DNA of 64,000 bases from Verrucomicrobiota bacterium (GTDB lineage: Bacteria > Verrucomicrobiota > Verrucomicrobiia > Limisphaerales > SIBE01). The notes below the pieces were generated by a model, which was not told the DNA's origin, made no database searches, and saw nothing but the letters and a program-made list of their open reading frames with translations. Below are positions 36,481 to 48,944 of the stretch, in pieces. The stretch is taken from NCBI GenBank assembly GCA_016871515.1, contig VHDE01000002.1, positions 62,001 through 126,000 of the forward strand, read 5' to 3'. Both the position numbers and the translations under genes were made by a program. Positions within the stretch are counted from its first letter, which is position 1; every line of letters begins with the position of its first letter.

Positions 36481-37620
36481 CTATTTGCCGTTGCGCTCAG
36501 TCCATTCGGTGGCGGCCTCAGCTGCCAAACGCGGAAGCCAATAGGATGGATTTTGCTTGGCCTCCGCGGCGCTAGTCAGTTCCGGAGCGATGCCTCGGAC
36601 AAAATGAAACTTATCGTTGGCGAGTCGTTGCTCTTCAGAAAGGAGCGCGGCGCCGGCGATTCCAACGCAAGGGACGCCGCGATTCCTACACAGGGAGGCG
36701 ACCTCGCCGACGCCCTTGCCCATCAAGGTGGAGACATCGATGGCGCCTTCCCCGGTAATCACCAACTGCGCCGCTCGAATCCGCTCCTCCAGACAGGCGT
36801 ATTGGGCGAATAACTTGAATCCTGACTCGAGGCGCGCGTTCAGGAAAGTTCGGAGTCCGAAGCCAAGTCCACCCGCCGCTCCAGCGCCCGGTTCCAAGGC
36901 AGTCATTATTCCCAGGTCCTGTTGAACAACATCGGCCAATCGTCCTAAACAGGCTTCCGCATGCGGCATGTCTTCGGAGCGAAGTCCCTTTTGGGGGCCA
37001 TAAATCCGGCTCGCTCCCACCTCACCGAGAAGCGGATTTTGGACGTCCACAGCGACGGTAATTTCGGTCCTCGCGAGAGATTGGGGCGGTGGAATAATCC
37101 GTTTCAAAGAGTCGAGCTCCGTCCATTTCTCGATAGGTTTTTGATGTTGATCGACGAACGCCCAGTTCAAGGACTTGGCGAGGCCAAAGCCGCCGTCATT
37201 GGTGGCGCTGCCGCCGATTCCAATCAGAAGACGTTTCGCGCCTGAATCGAGAGCGGCTTGGATAACAGCGTTTAACCCGGCTGTATCGAGATCAAATGGA
37301 TGATATTGTTTGGGCGGCAGCAACGCCAATCCGATGACGCGCGCTGATTCGATGAGAGCCATCTGACGGTTCGGTTCCCACCACCAGGCGGCATTGATCG
37401 GCCGGTGCGCGGCATCAATCGTCGGGGTAGATTTCAGGTTCGCCGAGAGCAACCGGCTCAGCACTTCGCCGAAACCATCGCCACCATCGGTCATGGGAAG
37501 CAATTCAACCGAGTCCTCCGCACGAATTTGTCTCCAGCCCTGAGCGATCAACTCCGCCGCAGCTTGGGCGGTCAAGGTGCCCTTGAACTTATCCGGAACG
37601 ATCAACACTTTGAGTGGCAT
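36481..37620 (-). CDS. glxK: Glycerate kinase (GlxK/GarK family)
   Basis: From ATG 37620 the 379-residue protein begins MPLKVLIVPDKFKGTLTAQA and continues PMTDGGDGFG, LLIGIGGSATNDGGFG, AALEPGAGAAGGLGFGLRTF-like and LVITGEGAIDVSTLMGKGVG. These are the typical motifs of the GlxK/GarK glycerate kinase family, which makes phosphoglycerate from D-glycerate. The 30 codons upstream (to 37710) are not conserved. Symbol by family; garK is an equally valid name. Confidence 0.88.
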   Translation of the reverse strand: MPLKVLIVPDKFKGTLTAQAAAELIAQGWRQIRAEDSVELLPMTDGGDGFGEVLSRLLSANLKSTPTIDAAHRPINAAWWWEPNRQMALIESARVIGLALLPPKQYHPFDLDTAGLNAVIQAALDSGAKRLLIGIGGSATNDGGFGLAKSLNWAFVDQHQKPIEKWTELDSLKRIIPPPQSLARTEITVAVDVQNPLLGEVGASRIYGPQKGLRSEDMPHAEACLGRLADVVQQDLGIMTALEPGAGAAGGLGFGLRTFLNARLESGFKLFAQYACLEERIRAAQLVITGEGAIDVSTLMGKGVGEVASLCRNRGVPCVGIAGAALLSEEQRLANDKFHFVRGIAPELTSAAEAKQNPSYWLPRLAAEAATEWTERNGK

Positions 37621-37802
37621 TGGGCGCAGAATAGCAAATCCAGGGACGCTATGCGAGTGATGCGTGAAACGTGATGCGTGAAACGTGATATATGACACCG
37701 CATCGAACACAGGTGGTCACGCAATTCGCTTCACGCGTCACGCAAAGGAAAGTATTGCCAAACTGCTTCGATGTGGCACTGTGATCACGGATTTTTTACG
37801 CT
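37621..37802. repeat. Tandem GTGATGCGTGAAAC repeats
   Basis: Units of GTGATGCGTGAAAC recur tandemly near 37658-37690, with related TCACGCGTCACGC near 37730-37745. They are similar to the unit at 28815-28980. The region also holds promoters of the divergent glxK and glutaredoxin genes. Confidence 0.5.
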
Positions 37803-38147
37803 ATGAACAAACCTAAGATAGTTGCATACCTAAAACCGTCGTGCGGTTGGAGCCAGGGTGTCCGCGCCGTAATGCGGAAGTACGACCTTTCTTTTGAAGA
37901 TCGGGATATCATTAACGATCCGCCCCAACGCCAGGAGATGATCGAAAGAAGCGGCCAAATGCTCAGCCCTTGCGTGGTTGTCAATGATCACATGCTAGCG
38001 GATGTCAGCGGCGATGAAGTCGAGGCTTATCTGCTGGCAAATAACCTGGTGACGGCGACGGAGCGCGCGGCCGATGCGCCGACCAACGCCCCGTGTGCCC
38101 ACGAAAATCCCGGCGCAGCGCCGATGCAATTCCAGTTCCGCCGATAA
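37803..38147 (+). CDS. Glutaredoxin-family protein with CGWS site
   Basis: A 114-residue protein beginning MNKPKIVAYLKPSCGWSQGV. The active site is CGWS (Cys14, Ser17), so it is monothiol-like rather than CPYC. It has the later cis-Pro loop LSPCVVVND and a C-terminal extension (about residues 85-114, Pro/Ala-rich) not part of the thioredoxin fold. Likely redox or Fe-S related. A hairpin with T run follows the stop. Confidence 0.75.
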   Translation: MNKPKIVAYLKPSCGWSQGVRAVMRKYDLSFEDRDIINDPPQRQEMIERSGQMLSPCVVVNDHMLADVSGDEVEAYLLANNLVTATERAADAPTNAPCAHENPGAAPMQFQFRR

Positions 38148-38163
38148 ACGAATTCTTTTCATC

Positions 38164-38200
38164 ACAGGCCGTGTAGATGTCCTCTTCACGGCCTGTTTTG
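38164..38200 (+). terminator. Rho-independent-type terminator
   Basis: Perfect 10-bp stem ACAGGCCGTG (38164-38173) / CACGGCCTGT (38187-38196) with a 13-base loop, followed by a T-rich tract. It ends the glutaredoxin transcript and lies only 13 bases before panC, so panC may have its start close to the hairpin. Confidence 0.6.
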
Positions 38201-38209
38201 TTTCTGTTT

Positions 38210-39076
38210 ATGCGTATCGTGACTTCTATTCCCCAAATGCAGCGGTTGGCGAAACGCTGGCAGCGGGAAGGCGTTTCGGTCGGTTTTGTCCCGACCATGG
38301 GCTATTTGCACCGAGGCCACATCAGCTTGGTCGAGCGAGCCCGGAAGATCGCCGGATCCAAGGGAAAGGTAGTGGTGAGCATCTACGTGAACCCGGCTCA
38401 ATTCGGCCCAAACGAGGATTTCTCGAAATACCCACGCGACCTCGAACGCGACAAGAAACTGTGTCGAACCGCGAAGGTCGATCTCCTGTTTGTTCCGTCG
38501 AACGACGAAATGTATCCGACTTCACCGGAGCAACCGTTTAGCACTTTTGTTGTTGAAGAAACACTCTCGAAAACAATGGAAGGAGAATCTCGACCAACGC
38601 ATTTTCGGGGCGTCACCACCGTGGTGGCCAAGCTGCTTAATATTGTCGGGCCGAACGTCGCCGTCTTTGGCGCGAAGGATTTTCAGCAAGCAACCATTAT
38701 CCGGCGGATGGTACGCGACCTCAACATCCCTGTGCGAGTTGTCGTTGCGCCAACCAAACGAGAACCAGATGGATTGGCCCTCAGTTCACGAAACAAATAT
38801 TTGTCTCCTGATGAAAGGCGCGAAGCGAACATCCTCTGGAAGTCCGTTCAAATGGCCCGCCAGATGACCCATTTATCGCCAAACGGAACATCCGCCGCGA
38901 AAATGGAAACGCGAGTCCGGCGGCTGATCGAGGCGCAGCCGGCCTCTCGGGTGGATTACGTGGCTTTCTTTGATCCGGAAAGTATCCATCCGGTTCGCGT
39001 CGTAAAACGTGGAACGCAAATGGCTCTGGCCGTTTTCATTGGGCGCACGCGCCTCATTGACAACGCTGCGCTGTGA
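38210..39076 (+). CDS. panC: Pantothenate synthetase
   Basis: From ATG 38210, 288 residues. Motifs: VGFVPTMGYLHRGHISLVER (ATP-binding HxGH-type), SIYVNPAQFGPNEDFSKYPR, GVTTVVAKLLNIVGPNVAVF, GAKDFQQATIIRRMVRDLN, and LSSRNKYLSP. It condenses pantoate and beta-alanine using ATP in coenzyme A synthesis. The 11 upstream codons (from 38177) overlap the terminator and are not conserved. Intact. Partner panB is not in the window. Confidence 0.93.
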   Translation: MRIVTSIPQMQRLAKRWQREGVSVGFVPTMGYLHRGHISLVERARKIAGSKGKVVVSIYVNPAQFGPNEDFSKYPRDLERDKKLCRTAKVDLLFVPSNDEMYPTSPEQPFSTFVVEETLSKTMEGESRPTHFRGVTTVVAKLLNIVGPNVAVFGAKDFQQATIIRRMVRDLNIPVRVVVAPTKREPDGLALSSRNKYLSPDERREANILWKSVQMARQMTHLSPNGTSAAKMETRVRRLIEAQPASRVDYVAFFDPESIHPVRVVKRGTQMALAVFIGRTRLIDNAAL

Positions 39077-39430
39077 TTCGGAGCGCCGCCGCCTATCCGC
39101 AACAACGACAGCGAATGATCCGATGATTTTGTCCGCCTAGCGGCTCCCCGCAATGGCTTCCGCTCATTCTTTTCTGAAAGCCCGCGATCAGAACGACGTG
39201 ACAAAATCATGGAGGACAAAATCATGACCCTCTGAAGGTTATCGCGTGGACCGTGGGATTCCCTTGACCCCTTCTTGCGGCAGAGTATATGCAAGGGGCG
39301 GATCACATTGACGCGGCCCCAGGGCAGCAGGGATTTTTCCGTTTCAGCTACTCAAGTCCGGGTGGCCTTGTAGTTGCTGCTCCTGGCGATTCAAGTCGCA
39401 GCGACGAACGACAACGAAGCTCTTTCCATC
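39077..39430. repeat. Gap with GACAAAATCATG repeats
   Basis: GACAAAATCATG occurs as direct copies at 39200-39211 and 39215-39226, and inverted as TGATTTTGTC at 39124-39133. This unit is frequent in intergenic DNA of related bacteria. The remaining sequence has no gene I can support. Confidence 0.55.
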
Positions 39431-42400
39431 ATGGCCTCGCCTTTCGCTTGGTTCTCCCAGTCGTACTTGTCGCTCTCGATCCTCGTGGTTCTCATCTTGG
39501 GCCTCAGTAACGAGACGGCGTGCGCTCAATCTCCCACGAATCAATTGCCAGCACTAACGCGCACGGAACAGGTTCGAAAGCTTTCGTCAGAGGATGTGAA
39601 GAAGGGATACCCAGTTCGGATCGAAGGCGTCGTCACCCACAGCGATCCGGATAATCTGCTAATTGGCTTCCTGCTCGTGCATGACGCAAAACAGGCGGCA
39701 TCGGCGTGGTTCCACGAAATACCCAGTCCTTTCCGAAACCAGGACAACGGGTCAGAGTCGAAGGAACCGCCGAACCAGGCTATTATTACTCGCCATGCAT
39801 TAATCGCGCCGTGTTGGAAGTCCTGGGAGACGCGCCCCTTCCCCGGCCTTCGCGAAAAACCTTCGCAGAACTCATCTCGGAAGGCGGCGATACGGAATGG
39901 GTCGAATCGACCGGAACGGTCCGCTCGGTCGCCGCACATAAGAGCCGCGTCGAAATGCAGATCGTGTCCGATCAGCAACGAATCACTCTCTGGGCACGGC
40001 AGTTTTCCGGTGACGAACGTTCGTTGTCGCGGTTTCTCGACGCCAAGGTTCGCATTACCGGAGTTTCCGTCGCGGAGATAGGGATCGATAAGAACATCAA
40101 AGGGATGGCACTCCTGGTTTCAAACCTTGAAGACGTAGCAATCGAACAGGCCGCTGCTCAGGAACCATTCAGTTTGCCGCTCATGCCGATTTCCAACGTG
40201 ACGAATCTGACCGAAAGCTCCAGCCAGCGCATCCGGATACAAGGGACATTATCAGAATTCTCACCCGATGGCAGTCTGGCCATCGAGGATAACACGGGCC
40301 TAATTCGATTTCGAACTAGGCTCTCAGAAGACATTCGAGTTGGAGACCGTGTGGACGCAGCCGGATTCCCCGTTGTCGAGCGCGGGGTGGTGTTGCGGGA
40401 TGACGCGTATCTTCAGACAATTGCCCAACCCCTCAGTGCGAGGGTTGAAACAGCTTTACCTTCCGCCCCCTACCTTCGACTTTTGACATCGGCTCACGCA
40501 ATTAGAGCCATGGCGCCACGTGAGTTGGGGCGAGGTTACCCCGTGCGTCTGCGCGGAGTGGTTGCTTATTACAATCCCGAGCAAGCGAGTTTGTATATCC
40601 AAGACACACCGGCAGGGATATGCGTCGATACGCTGAACCGCGAAAGATTCCACCTCAAGCACGGCCAATTGGTTGAGGTGGAAGGGTTCAGTCAGCCGGG
40701 GCATTTCGCAGCGATGATTGTCAATGCCCGCATCAAAATCCTTGGCGAAGTTCCCTCACCGACGGCGACGAAGGTTTCACTCGATATGCTCGCGGATGGA
40801 AACTTTGACAGCCAGTGGATCGAAACCTACGGGATCGTCCGATCCGCCACAAATATGTCAGGGGGAATTGTTCTAGATGTGAGGCATGCGGGCGTGAAGA
40901 CAAAGGTCTGGGCAAGCGGTTCCGACTGGAATCGGCCAATTACGAACTTGGTTGACGCAGGCATCCGTTTTAAGGCGATCAGCTGCATGCATTATGACGC
41001 CGTGTCACAATTAACTGAATCTCGCCTTTTCGTTCGAAGTGCAGCACAGATCAAACTAGAGAGGCTGCCCGCGTCCGATCCTTTCGACCAGCCCGCGCGC
41101 CCAATCGCTGAATTGTTCCGAGCAGCCACTCCTCTGGAGAGCGGACATCGGATCAAGGCGTCAGGCACAGTTACGCTGCAGCGGCTCGGACGTTCGTTGT
41201 TCGTCACAGATGAGACGGGTTCGCTCTATGTTCGGACGACCCAGACCAACCATTTCCAGAGCGGTGACCGAATTGAGGTCGTGGGATTTCCAGTTCGCGG
41301 CGATTATGCTGCCCATCTGGAGGAGAGCATCGTTCGCCGAATGGGTTCGAGTGATCCACCAAACCCAGTCGTGATCAATAAAGCGAAGCAAATTGACCGC
41401 GGGCATCAGTTCCAGTTGATTCGAACCGAAGGTCGTTTGGTCGATCACACCGTGCGTCCTGATGAGCGGGTGCTGGTTGTGCAAAGTGGCGACGTCACCT
41501 TTCCAGCCATTATCGATGCTGACCGGAGTCGCGACAGCTTGAATCAGTTGCGGGTGGGCAGCCTTCTGCAATTGACCGGAGTTTGTTTCCTGGAATTCGA
41601 CTCTTACCCGGGCACGCAACGTCTGCGCCTTCTCCTTCGTGGGCCGGAGGATGTGGTTGTCCTCAAGAGTGCGAATTGGTGGAAGGCAGCGCATACGCTT
41701 TGGGTCCTGGGCGGAATGGGCGCGGGCACGGCGGCCGTTCTGCGTTGGGCCGCGTTGCTCCGGCGGCGGGTTCAAGAACAAACAGCGGTAATCCGCGAAC
41801 AGTTGGCGCATCGCGCGACGTTGGAAGAGCGTTATCGAGAACTGTTCGAGGATGCCAGCGATTTGGTGTACACCCATGACTTGGAAGGGAATTACACCTC
41901 GGTGAACAAAGCCTGCGAATGTATCCTGGCATACTCGCGAGAGGAGTTTCTGGCCTTGAACGGATTTCGAGTCGTCGCCCCTGAATCACGTGAGTTATCG
42001 CGAGCGATGTTTGCCCACAAGTTATCGAGTGGCGGACAAACGACTTGCGAACTGGATTATGTCGCGAAGGACGGACACCGAGTAAACATGGAGGTGAGTA
42101 CCCGTCTCATTCTAGAAAATGGCCGAGCCGCCGGTGTGCACGGGGTCGCGCGGGATATTACAGAACGGCCCAAGGCCGAACGCCGCAGCGCTCTGCTCTC
42201 AAATCTAGGTTGCCAATTGAGCGCAGCCAGGACACCCCGAGGCGCGGCCGATGTTATCATTGAATTGGCTCGAAACCTCCTGGGCTGGGATGCGTGTTAT
42301 CTTCACCTCTTCACACCCGATCCAATGACCGTTATTCCGGTCGTCGATTTCGACACCATCGAAGGAAAGCGTGTCACGGTGCCGAACGACCACTATAGAA

Positions 42401-42768
42401 ACGCGCCGTCAAGCGCAATGGACCTCCGAGTCATCCAGTCGCTGCAAAACTACGGTTACCGCGTTTGGGAAGCCGCGATAGGAGCAGAAGCCGTTGGAGT
42501 TTGGCGCACCAACGCCGAACATATTGATCTGCTCCTGACTGACATTACAATGCCCGGAGGAATGTCCGGCTTCGAACTGGCGAAAGTGTTGGTGGCGGAA
42601 AAACCGGGATTGAAGGTAATCTTTACGAGTGGCTACAGCCAGCAACCGGATCATCCGCCGTTTACGCTCCGCGAAGGAATTAATTACTTGCCCAAACCGT
42701 ACCCGCTCTCAAAGCTGGCAAAGATGCTGCGGGATTGTTTCGATGGAGTTGAGACAATATCAATTTAG
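39431..42768 (+). pseudogene. Hybrid sensor protein with frameshift and deleted kinase core
   Basis: ATG 39431 starts a signal peptide (SQSYLSLSILVVLILGLSNE) and periplasmic OB-fold-like domains. Near 39690 a one-base loss shifts to the frame used to 42768. Repeated modules of about 150 residues (RELGRGYPVRLRGVVAYYNP, SLYIQDTPAGICVDTL, QLVEVEGFSQPGHFA) precede a TM helix (about 41695-41760). A PAS domain (ELFEDASDLVYTHDLEGNYT) and the first part of a GAF domain (RNLLGWDACYLHLFTPDP) follow. The frame then jumps to the back two-thirds of a receiver domain (LQNYGYRVWEAAIGAEAVGV, LLLTDITMPGGMSGFELAKV). HisKA, HATPase and the receiver's acidic pocket are absent, so it cannot signal normally. Confidence 0.7.
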
Positions 42769-42780
42769 ACGTTCGCACCC

Positions 42781-42862
42781 AGTAGGACAGCCGTCTCGCC
42801 TGTCTCACGGTGAGCGCACGCACAGCGATCTAGCGGGAGACAGGCGAGACGCCTGTCCTACT
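42781..42862. repeat. Inverted repeat of the GGACAGGCGAGACGC family
   Basis: AGTAGGACAGCCGTCTCGCC (42781-42800) and its complementary end (GAGACGCCTGTCCTACT) at 42846-42862 form the arms. It lies between the sensor pseudogene and nadB, 7 bases before the nadB ATG, so it forms the nadB leader. Confidence 0.65.
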
Positions 42863-42869
42863 TAAGATT

Positions 42870-44486
42870 ATGCCCGACGCAACCAAGCAATTTGATTTTC
42901 TTGTTCTAGGGAGCGGAATTGCCGGGTTGACCTTCGCCCTCAAGGTCGCTGAGCGCGGCCGAGTCGCGATCATTACCAAGAAACATCGCGCCGAATCGAA
43001 TACCAACTATGCGCAAGGCGGGATCGCCGCCGTCACCTCGAAGGAAGATTCGTTCGAGATGCATGTGCGCGACACGCTCGAAGCCGGCGCAGGCCTCTGC
43101 AATCCGGAGGTCGTCCGTACGATTGTTCAGGAAGGGCCGGCCCGCATTGCGGAATTGATCGAGCTAGGCATGCGTTTCTCGGAACGCGAAATCCCTCGGG
43201 CGAACGGCGCCCGAGAATTGGACCTTGGCAAAGAAGGCGGACATTCCAAGCGTCGCATTCTTCACGCCAAAGATGTCACCGGCCGGGAAATCGAGCGCGC
43301 CCTCCTCGCGGCCGTCGCGGCCAGAACCAATATCGAGATTTTTGAGAATCATTTCGCCATCGACCTCATCACAAGCCAAAAGCTAGGCCACGAAGGACAC
43401 AATCGTTGCCTCGGAGTTTACGTGTTGCGGAAGGATCCTCAACGTGTGGAGACCTTCTCGGCTCCCATTGTCTTATTAGCGACGGGCGGCTGCGGCAAAG
43501 TCTATCTCTACACAACCAACCCGGATATTGCCACGGGCGACGGCGTCGCGATGGCTCACCGCGCTGGCGCGGCGGTCGCGAATATGGAATTCATTCAATT
43601 CCATCCCACCTGCCTTTATCACCCGAAAGCCAAATCGTTTTTGATTAGCGAAGCCGTGCGCGGCGAAGGTGGCATTCTCAAATCACTCGAAGGCGTCGAA
43701 TTCACGGATCGCTATCATCCGCTGAAATCGCTGGCGCCGCGGGACATTGTGGCTCGCGCCATCGATAGCGAAATGAAACGGAGCGGCGCGGACCATGTGC
43801 TGCTGGATATCACGCATAAACCGGCGCGATTCATTATTGAACGGTTCCCGAATATCTACAGCACCTGTCTGCAGTTTGGCGTCGACATTACCAAAGAGCC
43901 GATCCCGGTCGTGCCGGCCGCGCATTATCAATGCGGCGGCGTGTTGACCAATGTTGATGGCGAGACGGAGATTGCGGGCTTGTACGCCGTTGGCGAAGTT
44001 GCTTGCACCGGCCTCCACGGGGCGAATCGCCTGGCCAGCAATTCTCTCTTGGAAGCATTGGTCTGCGCGCATCGGGCTGCGCAGAAAATCGCTTCTCAAA
44101 CCATGCCGCCCGTTGCTTCTAAGATTCCGGAATGGCAATCTGGCAATGCCAGCAATGCTGATGAATTAGTTGTCGTCTCGCATAACTGGGATGAAATTCG
44201 GCGCTTGATGTGGGATTACGTCGGAATCGTGCGCACGAACAAACGGCTCCAGCGGGCGCTGACGCGAATTACCAACTTGCAGGATGAAATTCAGGAGTAC
44301 TATTGGGATTCTATCGTCACGAGCGATTTGCTGGAACTGCGCAACATTGCGACCGTCGCAGAGTTGATCGTTCGTTCCGCCCTCCAGCGCCCTGAAAGCC
44401 GCGGCCTCAACTACAACTTGGACCATCCGGATGCCAATCCCGAATGGGCGCAACGCGACACGATTATTCGGAAACCACTCATTTAG
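42870..44486 (+). CDS. nadB: L-aspartate oxidase
   Basis: 538 residues. N-terminal FAD-binding motif [20 protein letters not shown], then [60 protein letters not shown], the catalytic-domain [20 protein letters not shown], and [20 protein letters not shown]. It oxidises L-aspartate to iminoaspartate in de novo NAD synthesis. The gene is intact; nadA and nadC are not in the window. Confidence 0.93.
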   Translation: MPDATKQFDFLVLGSGIAGLTFALKVAERGRVAIITKKHRAESNTNYAQGGIAAVTSKEDSFEMHVRDTLEAGAGLCNPEVVRTIVQEGPARIAELIELGMRFSEREIPRANGARELDLGKEGGHSKRRILHAKDVTGREIERALLAAVAARTNIEIFENHFAIDLITSQKLGHEGHNRCLGVYVLRKDPQRVETFSAPIVLLATGGCGKVYLYTTNPDIATGDGVAMAHRAGAAVANMEFIQFHPTCLYHPKAKSFLISEAVRGEGGILKSLEGVEFTDRYHPLKSLAPRDIVARAIDSEMKRSGADHVLLDITHKPARFIIERFPNIYSTCLQFGVDITKEPIPVVPAAHYQCGGVLTNVDGETEIAGLYAVGEVACTGLHGANRLASNSLLEALVCAHRAAQKIASQTMPPVASKIPEWQSGNASNADELVVVSHNWDEIRRLMWDYVGIVRTNKRLQRALTRITNLQDEIQEYYWDSIVTSDLLELRNIATVAELIVRSALQRPESRGLNYNLDHPDANPEWAQRDTIIRKPLI

Positions 44487-44495
44487 TTTGTTTCT

Positions 44496-44584
44496 CGAAA
44501 TAGATTTCAAAAAGGTTGGGAAACGCCGCCGCGCCTGCAGCAAACCCGCAGGTTTGCTCCACCTTTGTTTGCAAATCTATTTCG
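44496..44584. repeat. Nested inverted repeat between convergent nadB and glnB
   Basis: Outer arms CGAAATAGATTT (44496-44507) and AAATCTATTTCG (44573-44584) are perfect inverted copies; AAGGT/ACCTT extends them. The inner hairpin is AGCAAACC CGCA GGTTTGCT (44539-44558). It probably acts as a bidirectional terminator. Confidence 0.6.
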
Positions 44585-44607
44585 ACAAAACGCCAAGCGC
44601 CCGCGGA

Positions 44608-46371
<1,764 letters not shown>

Positions 46372-46391
46372 GGGCGAGCGATTTAGAACAG

Positions 46392-48719
46392 ATGCGCGTT
46401 GGCGTGTCAACTGGGTCAACTGGTTATGATTCGGTTTTGCAGTTGATAACCGCCTCGGAAATAGGAAAGCTCTCGAGATTGCGCAGAATTCCGACGATCC
46501 TCGAACAAGCTTACCGGGCTGGTCCAAGGGCTTTACAACTTCTTCCCCCGCTCTCAATCAGCATCGTTGCCGCGGTCCAATTGGCGTCATTGTTAACTCT
46601 CCTTGCGGCGCCTCCAGTATTTCAGACCATTGAAATCGAGGACGGCGGGTCCCGGCCGATTTTCGAGATCGTGGAGGAAACGTCGGATAAATTCGGCGCC
46701 ATCAACACAAAGAACGGCCAGCTTCAAGGCGTGATCGCACCAGGTTTGAAGGTGTCAAATGGAGCAACAAAGCCAGTTCTGTACGAAGTCGGCAAACCAC
46801 GAAGTGCATCGACGCGCCGTTTGCTCACTCCGAAAGTTCTCGTTCACGCTGCGCCGGACGCTAACTGGGCGCTGGCCCGTTCCTCTTCGGAACTGAAATC
46901 GATCAAAGCACTGGCGTATGCGCCGGGTTACTTTATCTGCGAAGCAACCGATGCAGCGGGAACGCTTAGACTGGCTTCAGATTTGCGCCGCGCGCCCGCT
47001 GTCCTCGCCGCCGAACCGATCCTAGGCAAACGGCAATGGAAAAAATCTCTTCCGAGTGATCCCTTGCTGGCCAATCAATGGTACCTGCTCAACTCACCCG
47101 ACACTGCGAAAGTCGGTATTAACATCACCAACGTTTGGACGAGGTTTCGCGGCCGTGGAATTACCGTGGCCGTCGTCGATGACGGCTTAAATCTCACACA
47201 TCCCGATCTCACCTCGAACGTCTTGACGAATAGCGATTACGATTTTCGAGATAACGATGACGATTCGAGTCCCGGCGGCAATGAAGATTACCACGGAACG
47301 GCCGTTGCGGGCATTATCGCCGCGCGCGGCAATAACTCCATCGGCGTTGCTGGTGTCGCTTACGAGGCATCGCTTCTTGGAGTCAGGCTCATTGGCGGCG
47401 ACGAACAAACGGACGACCAAAATGCGGCCGCTGTTCTTCACCAACACCCCATCGTTCACGTCAATAATAGCAGTTGGGGACCGCAGGATGACGGCCAAAC
47501 TCTCGAAGCGCCCGGCAAATTGCTGAATCTTGCGCTTGAGAAAGCCGTCCGTGATGGACGCGGCGGCAAAGGGACGGTTTTCGTTTGGCCTGCCGGAAAC
47601 GGACGCGCCAGACAGGACGATGCCAATTATGACGGCTATGCGAATTCCATTTATACGATTGCCGTCGGGTCCATCGACCACAATGGAAAACAGGGCGCTT
47701 ATAGCGAGCCAGGCGCTTGCGTCATTGTGTCTGCGCCGTCGCACGGGGAAATTGTGGCCGACGAGAATCGCATTGTCACCACCGACCTTGCCGGGGAACT
47801 TGGCCTCAACAAAAGCTCAATTCCAGGTGACTTGCCGGACGTGGATTATACACAAACCTTCGGCGGCAGCTCAGCGGCGACGGCCCTCGTTTCCGGCGTC
47901 GCAGCCCTAATCGTTGAAGCGAATCCAGCGCTGGGCTGGCGAGATGTTCAGGAGATACTTATCAGGTCGGCCGCGAAAACCGATCCAACAGAATCGGACT
48001 GGATGACCAACAGCGTCGGTTTATGCTTCAACCACAAATACGGCGCGGGATTGCTCAATGCCGATGCCGCCGTCCGAATGGCAACCGAATGGACGAATCT
48101 CGGTCCCCAAACGAACCTATTTCTGATTCAGACAAACCTGTTGGAATCGATTCCCGACAATGCCCCCGCCGGCGTGACAAAGACCCTTGACTTTTCCAAA
48201 GCCCGATCGCTGCGCGTCGAACATGTCACCGTAACCGTCAGCATCGCGCATTCGAGGCGAGGCGACTTAGCGATCACGCTGGTTTCGCCTCATGGCACGC
48301 GCAGTCGTTTGGCCGAGCGGCATCTCGATAGCAACCCGGATTACAACAATTGGAAATTCATGTCGGTCTTCAATTGGGGTGAACCTTCACAAGGTCAATG
48401 GCAGGTTCACGTTTCGGACCTGCGATCAAACCACACTGGAACCCTTGATTCAATCCGTGTGCATCTCTATGGCATGGATGCTCCGCTGCTAGCCAAACCG
48501 GCATTGACAGCGGCCGGGCTCGAAAACGGCCGATTGAGAATGCTGCTGTCCGGTGTTCCGGGAACTCGTTACGAAGTTCAATCTTCGAGCGACTTAGCCG
48601 CGTGGACAAATACTGGGCAGTCCGCGGTTTTGCCGGCAAGTGGTGAGGAAACGATTGAAATCATGCTCGGTGGTGGAAACGCCCGGTTTTTCCGAGTGCG
48701 CAACGCATCGCCTCCGTAG
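46392..48719 (+). CDS. Subtilisin-like protease with P-domain and RFFR C-terminus
   Basis: Catalytic triad in the frame numbered from 46338: Asp281 (VAVVDDGLNLTHPDL), His319 (DYHGTAVAGIIAARGN) and Ser512 (FGGSSAATALVSGVAAL), with oxyanion Asn in WPAGNG. A proprotein-convertase P-domain follows (VTVTVSIAHSRRGDLAITLV, WQVHVSDLRSNHTGTLDSIR), then the C-terminal module ending ARFFRVRNASPP. A hydrophobic segment (LLPPLSISIVAAVQLASLLT) sits about 67 residues in. The start is unclear: ATG 46338 overlaps the divergent amt leader, so 46392 is preferred. Probably exported. Confidence 0.8.
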   Translation: MRVGVSTGSTGYDSVLQLITASEIGKLSRLRRIPTILEQAYRAGPRALQLLPPLSISIVAAVQLASLLTLLAAPPVFQTIEIEDGGSRPIFEIVEETSDKFGAINTKNGQLQGVIAPGLKVSNGATKPVLYEVGKPRSASTRRLLTPKVLVHAAPDANWALARSSSELKSIKALAYAPGYFICEATDAAGTLRLASDLRRAPAVLAAEPILGKRQWKKSLPSDPLLANQWYLLNSPDTAKVGINITNVWTRFRGRGITVAVVDDGLNLTHPDLTSNVLTNSDYDFRDNDDDSSPGGNEDYHGTAVAGIIAARGNNSIGVAGVAYEASLLGVRLIGGDEQTDDQNAAAVLHQHPIVHVNNSSWGPQDDGQTLEAPGKLLNLALEKAVRDGRGGKGTVFVWPAGNGRARQDDANYDGYANSIYTIAVGSIDHNGKQGAYSEPGACVIVSAPSHGEIVADENRIVTTDLAGELGLNKSSIPGDLPDVDYTQTFGGSSAATALVSGVAALIVEANPALGWRDVQEILIRSAAKTDPTESDWMTNSVGLCFNHKYGAGLLNADAAVRMATEWTNLGPQTNLFLIQTNLLESIPDNAPAGVTKTLDFSKARSLRVEHVTVTVSIAHSRRGDLAITLVSPHGTRSRLAERHLDSNPDYNNWKFMSVFNWGEPSQGQWQVHVSDLRSNHTGTLDSIRVHLYGMDAPLLAKPALTAAGLENGRLRMLLSGVPGTRYEVQSSSDLAAWTNTGQSAVLPASGEETIEIMLGGGNARFFRVRNASPP

Positions 48720-48944
48720 TCAAACGACGTTGTGAACGAATCGCGTTTCTTTGCTGTCAAGTGTTTCGGTGGCGCCGCGAAGGACGCGCCTGCGTTGGGA
48801 CTGCGTCCGGCTTGCCAGCGCTTTCGCATGCGCCCCGCGCTCGAAAAGCTCAAGCAAGCTCCGCGCACTCCAAACGCTTCGCGTTAAAACGACCGATGCG
48901 CGCTTCGACTTGCCGCGACGCCACAACCGTAGTTCACTGGCCCC
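48720..48944. other. Gap with a coding-like residue
   Basis: Upstream of uxaE. A plus frame reads like repeat-derived protein (GGAAKDAPALGLRPACQRF then MRPALEKLKQ). I do not call it a gene; it is likely a scattered repeat unit. Confidence 0.3.

Noticed and set aside
39077-39430. Riboswitch upstream of the sensor gene
   Set aside because: The region contains only repeat units and no recognisable aptamer core.
41161-41877. 238-codon minus-strand ORF opposite the sensor gene
   Set aside because: Shadow of the conserved plus-strand sensor; no ribosome binding site or domain.
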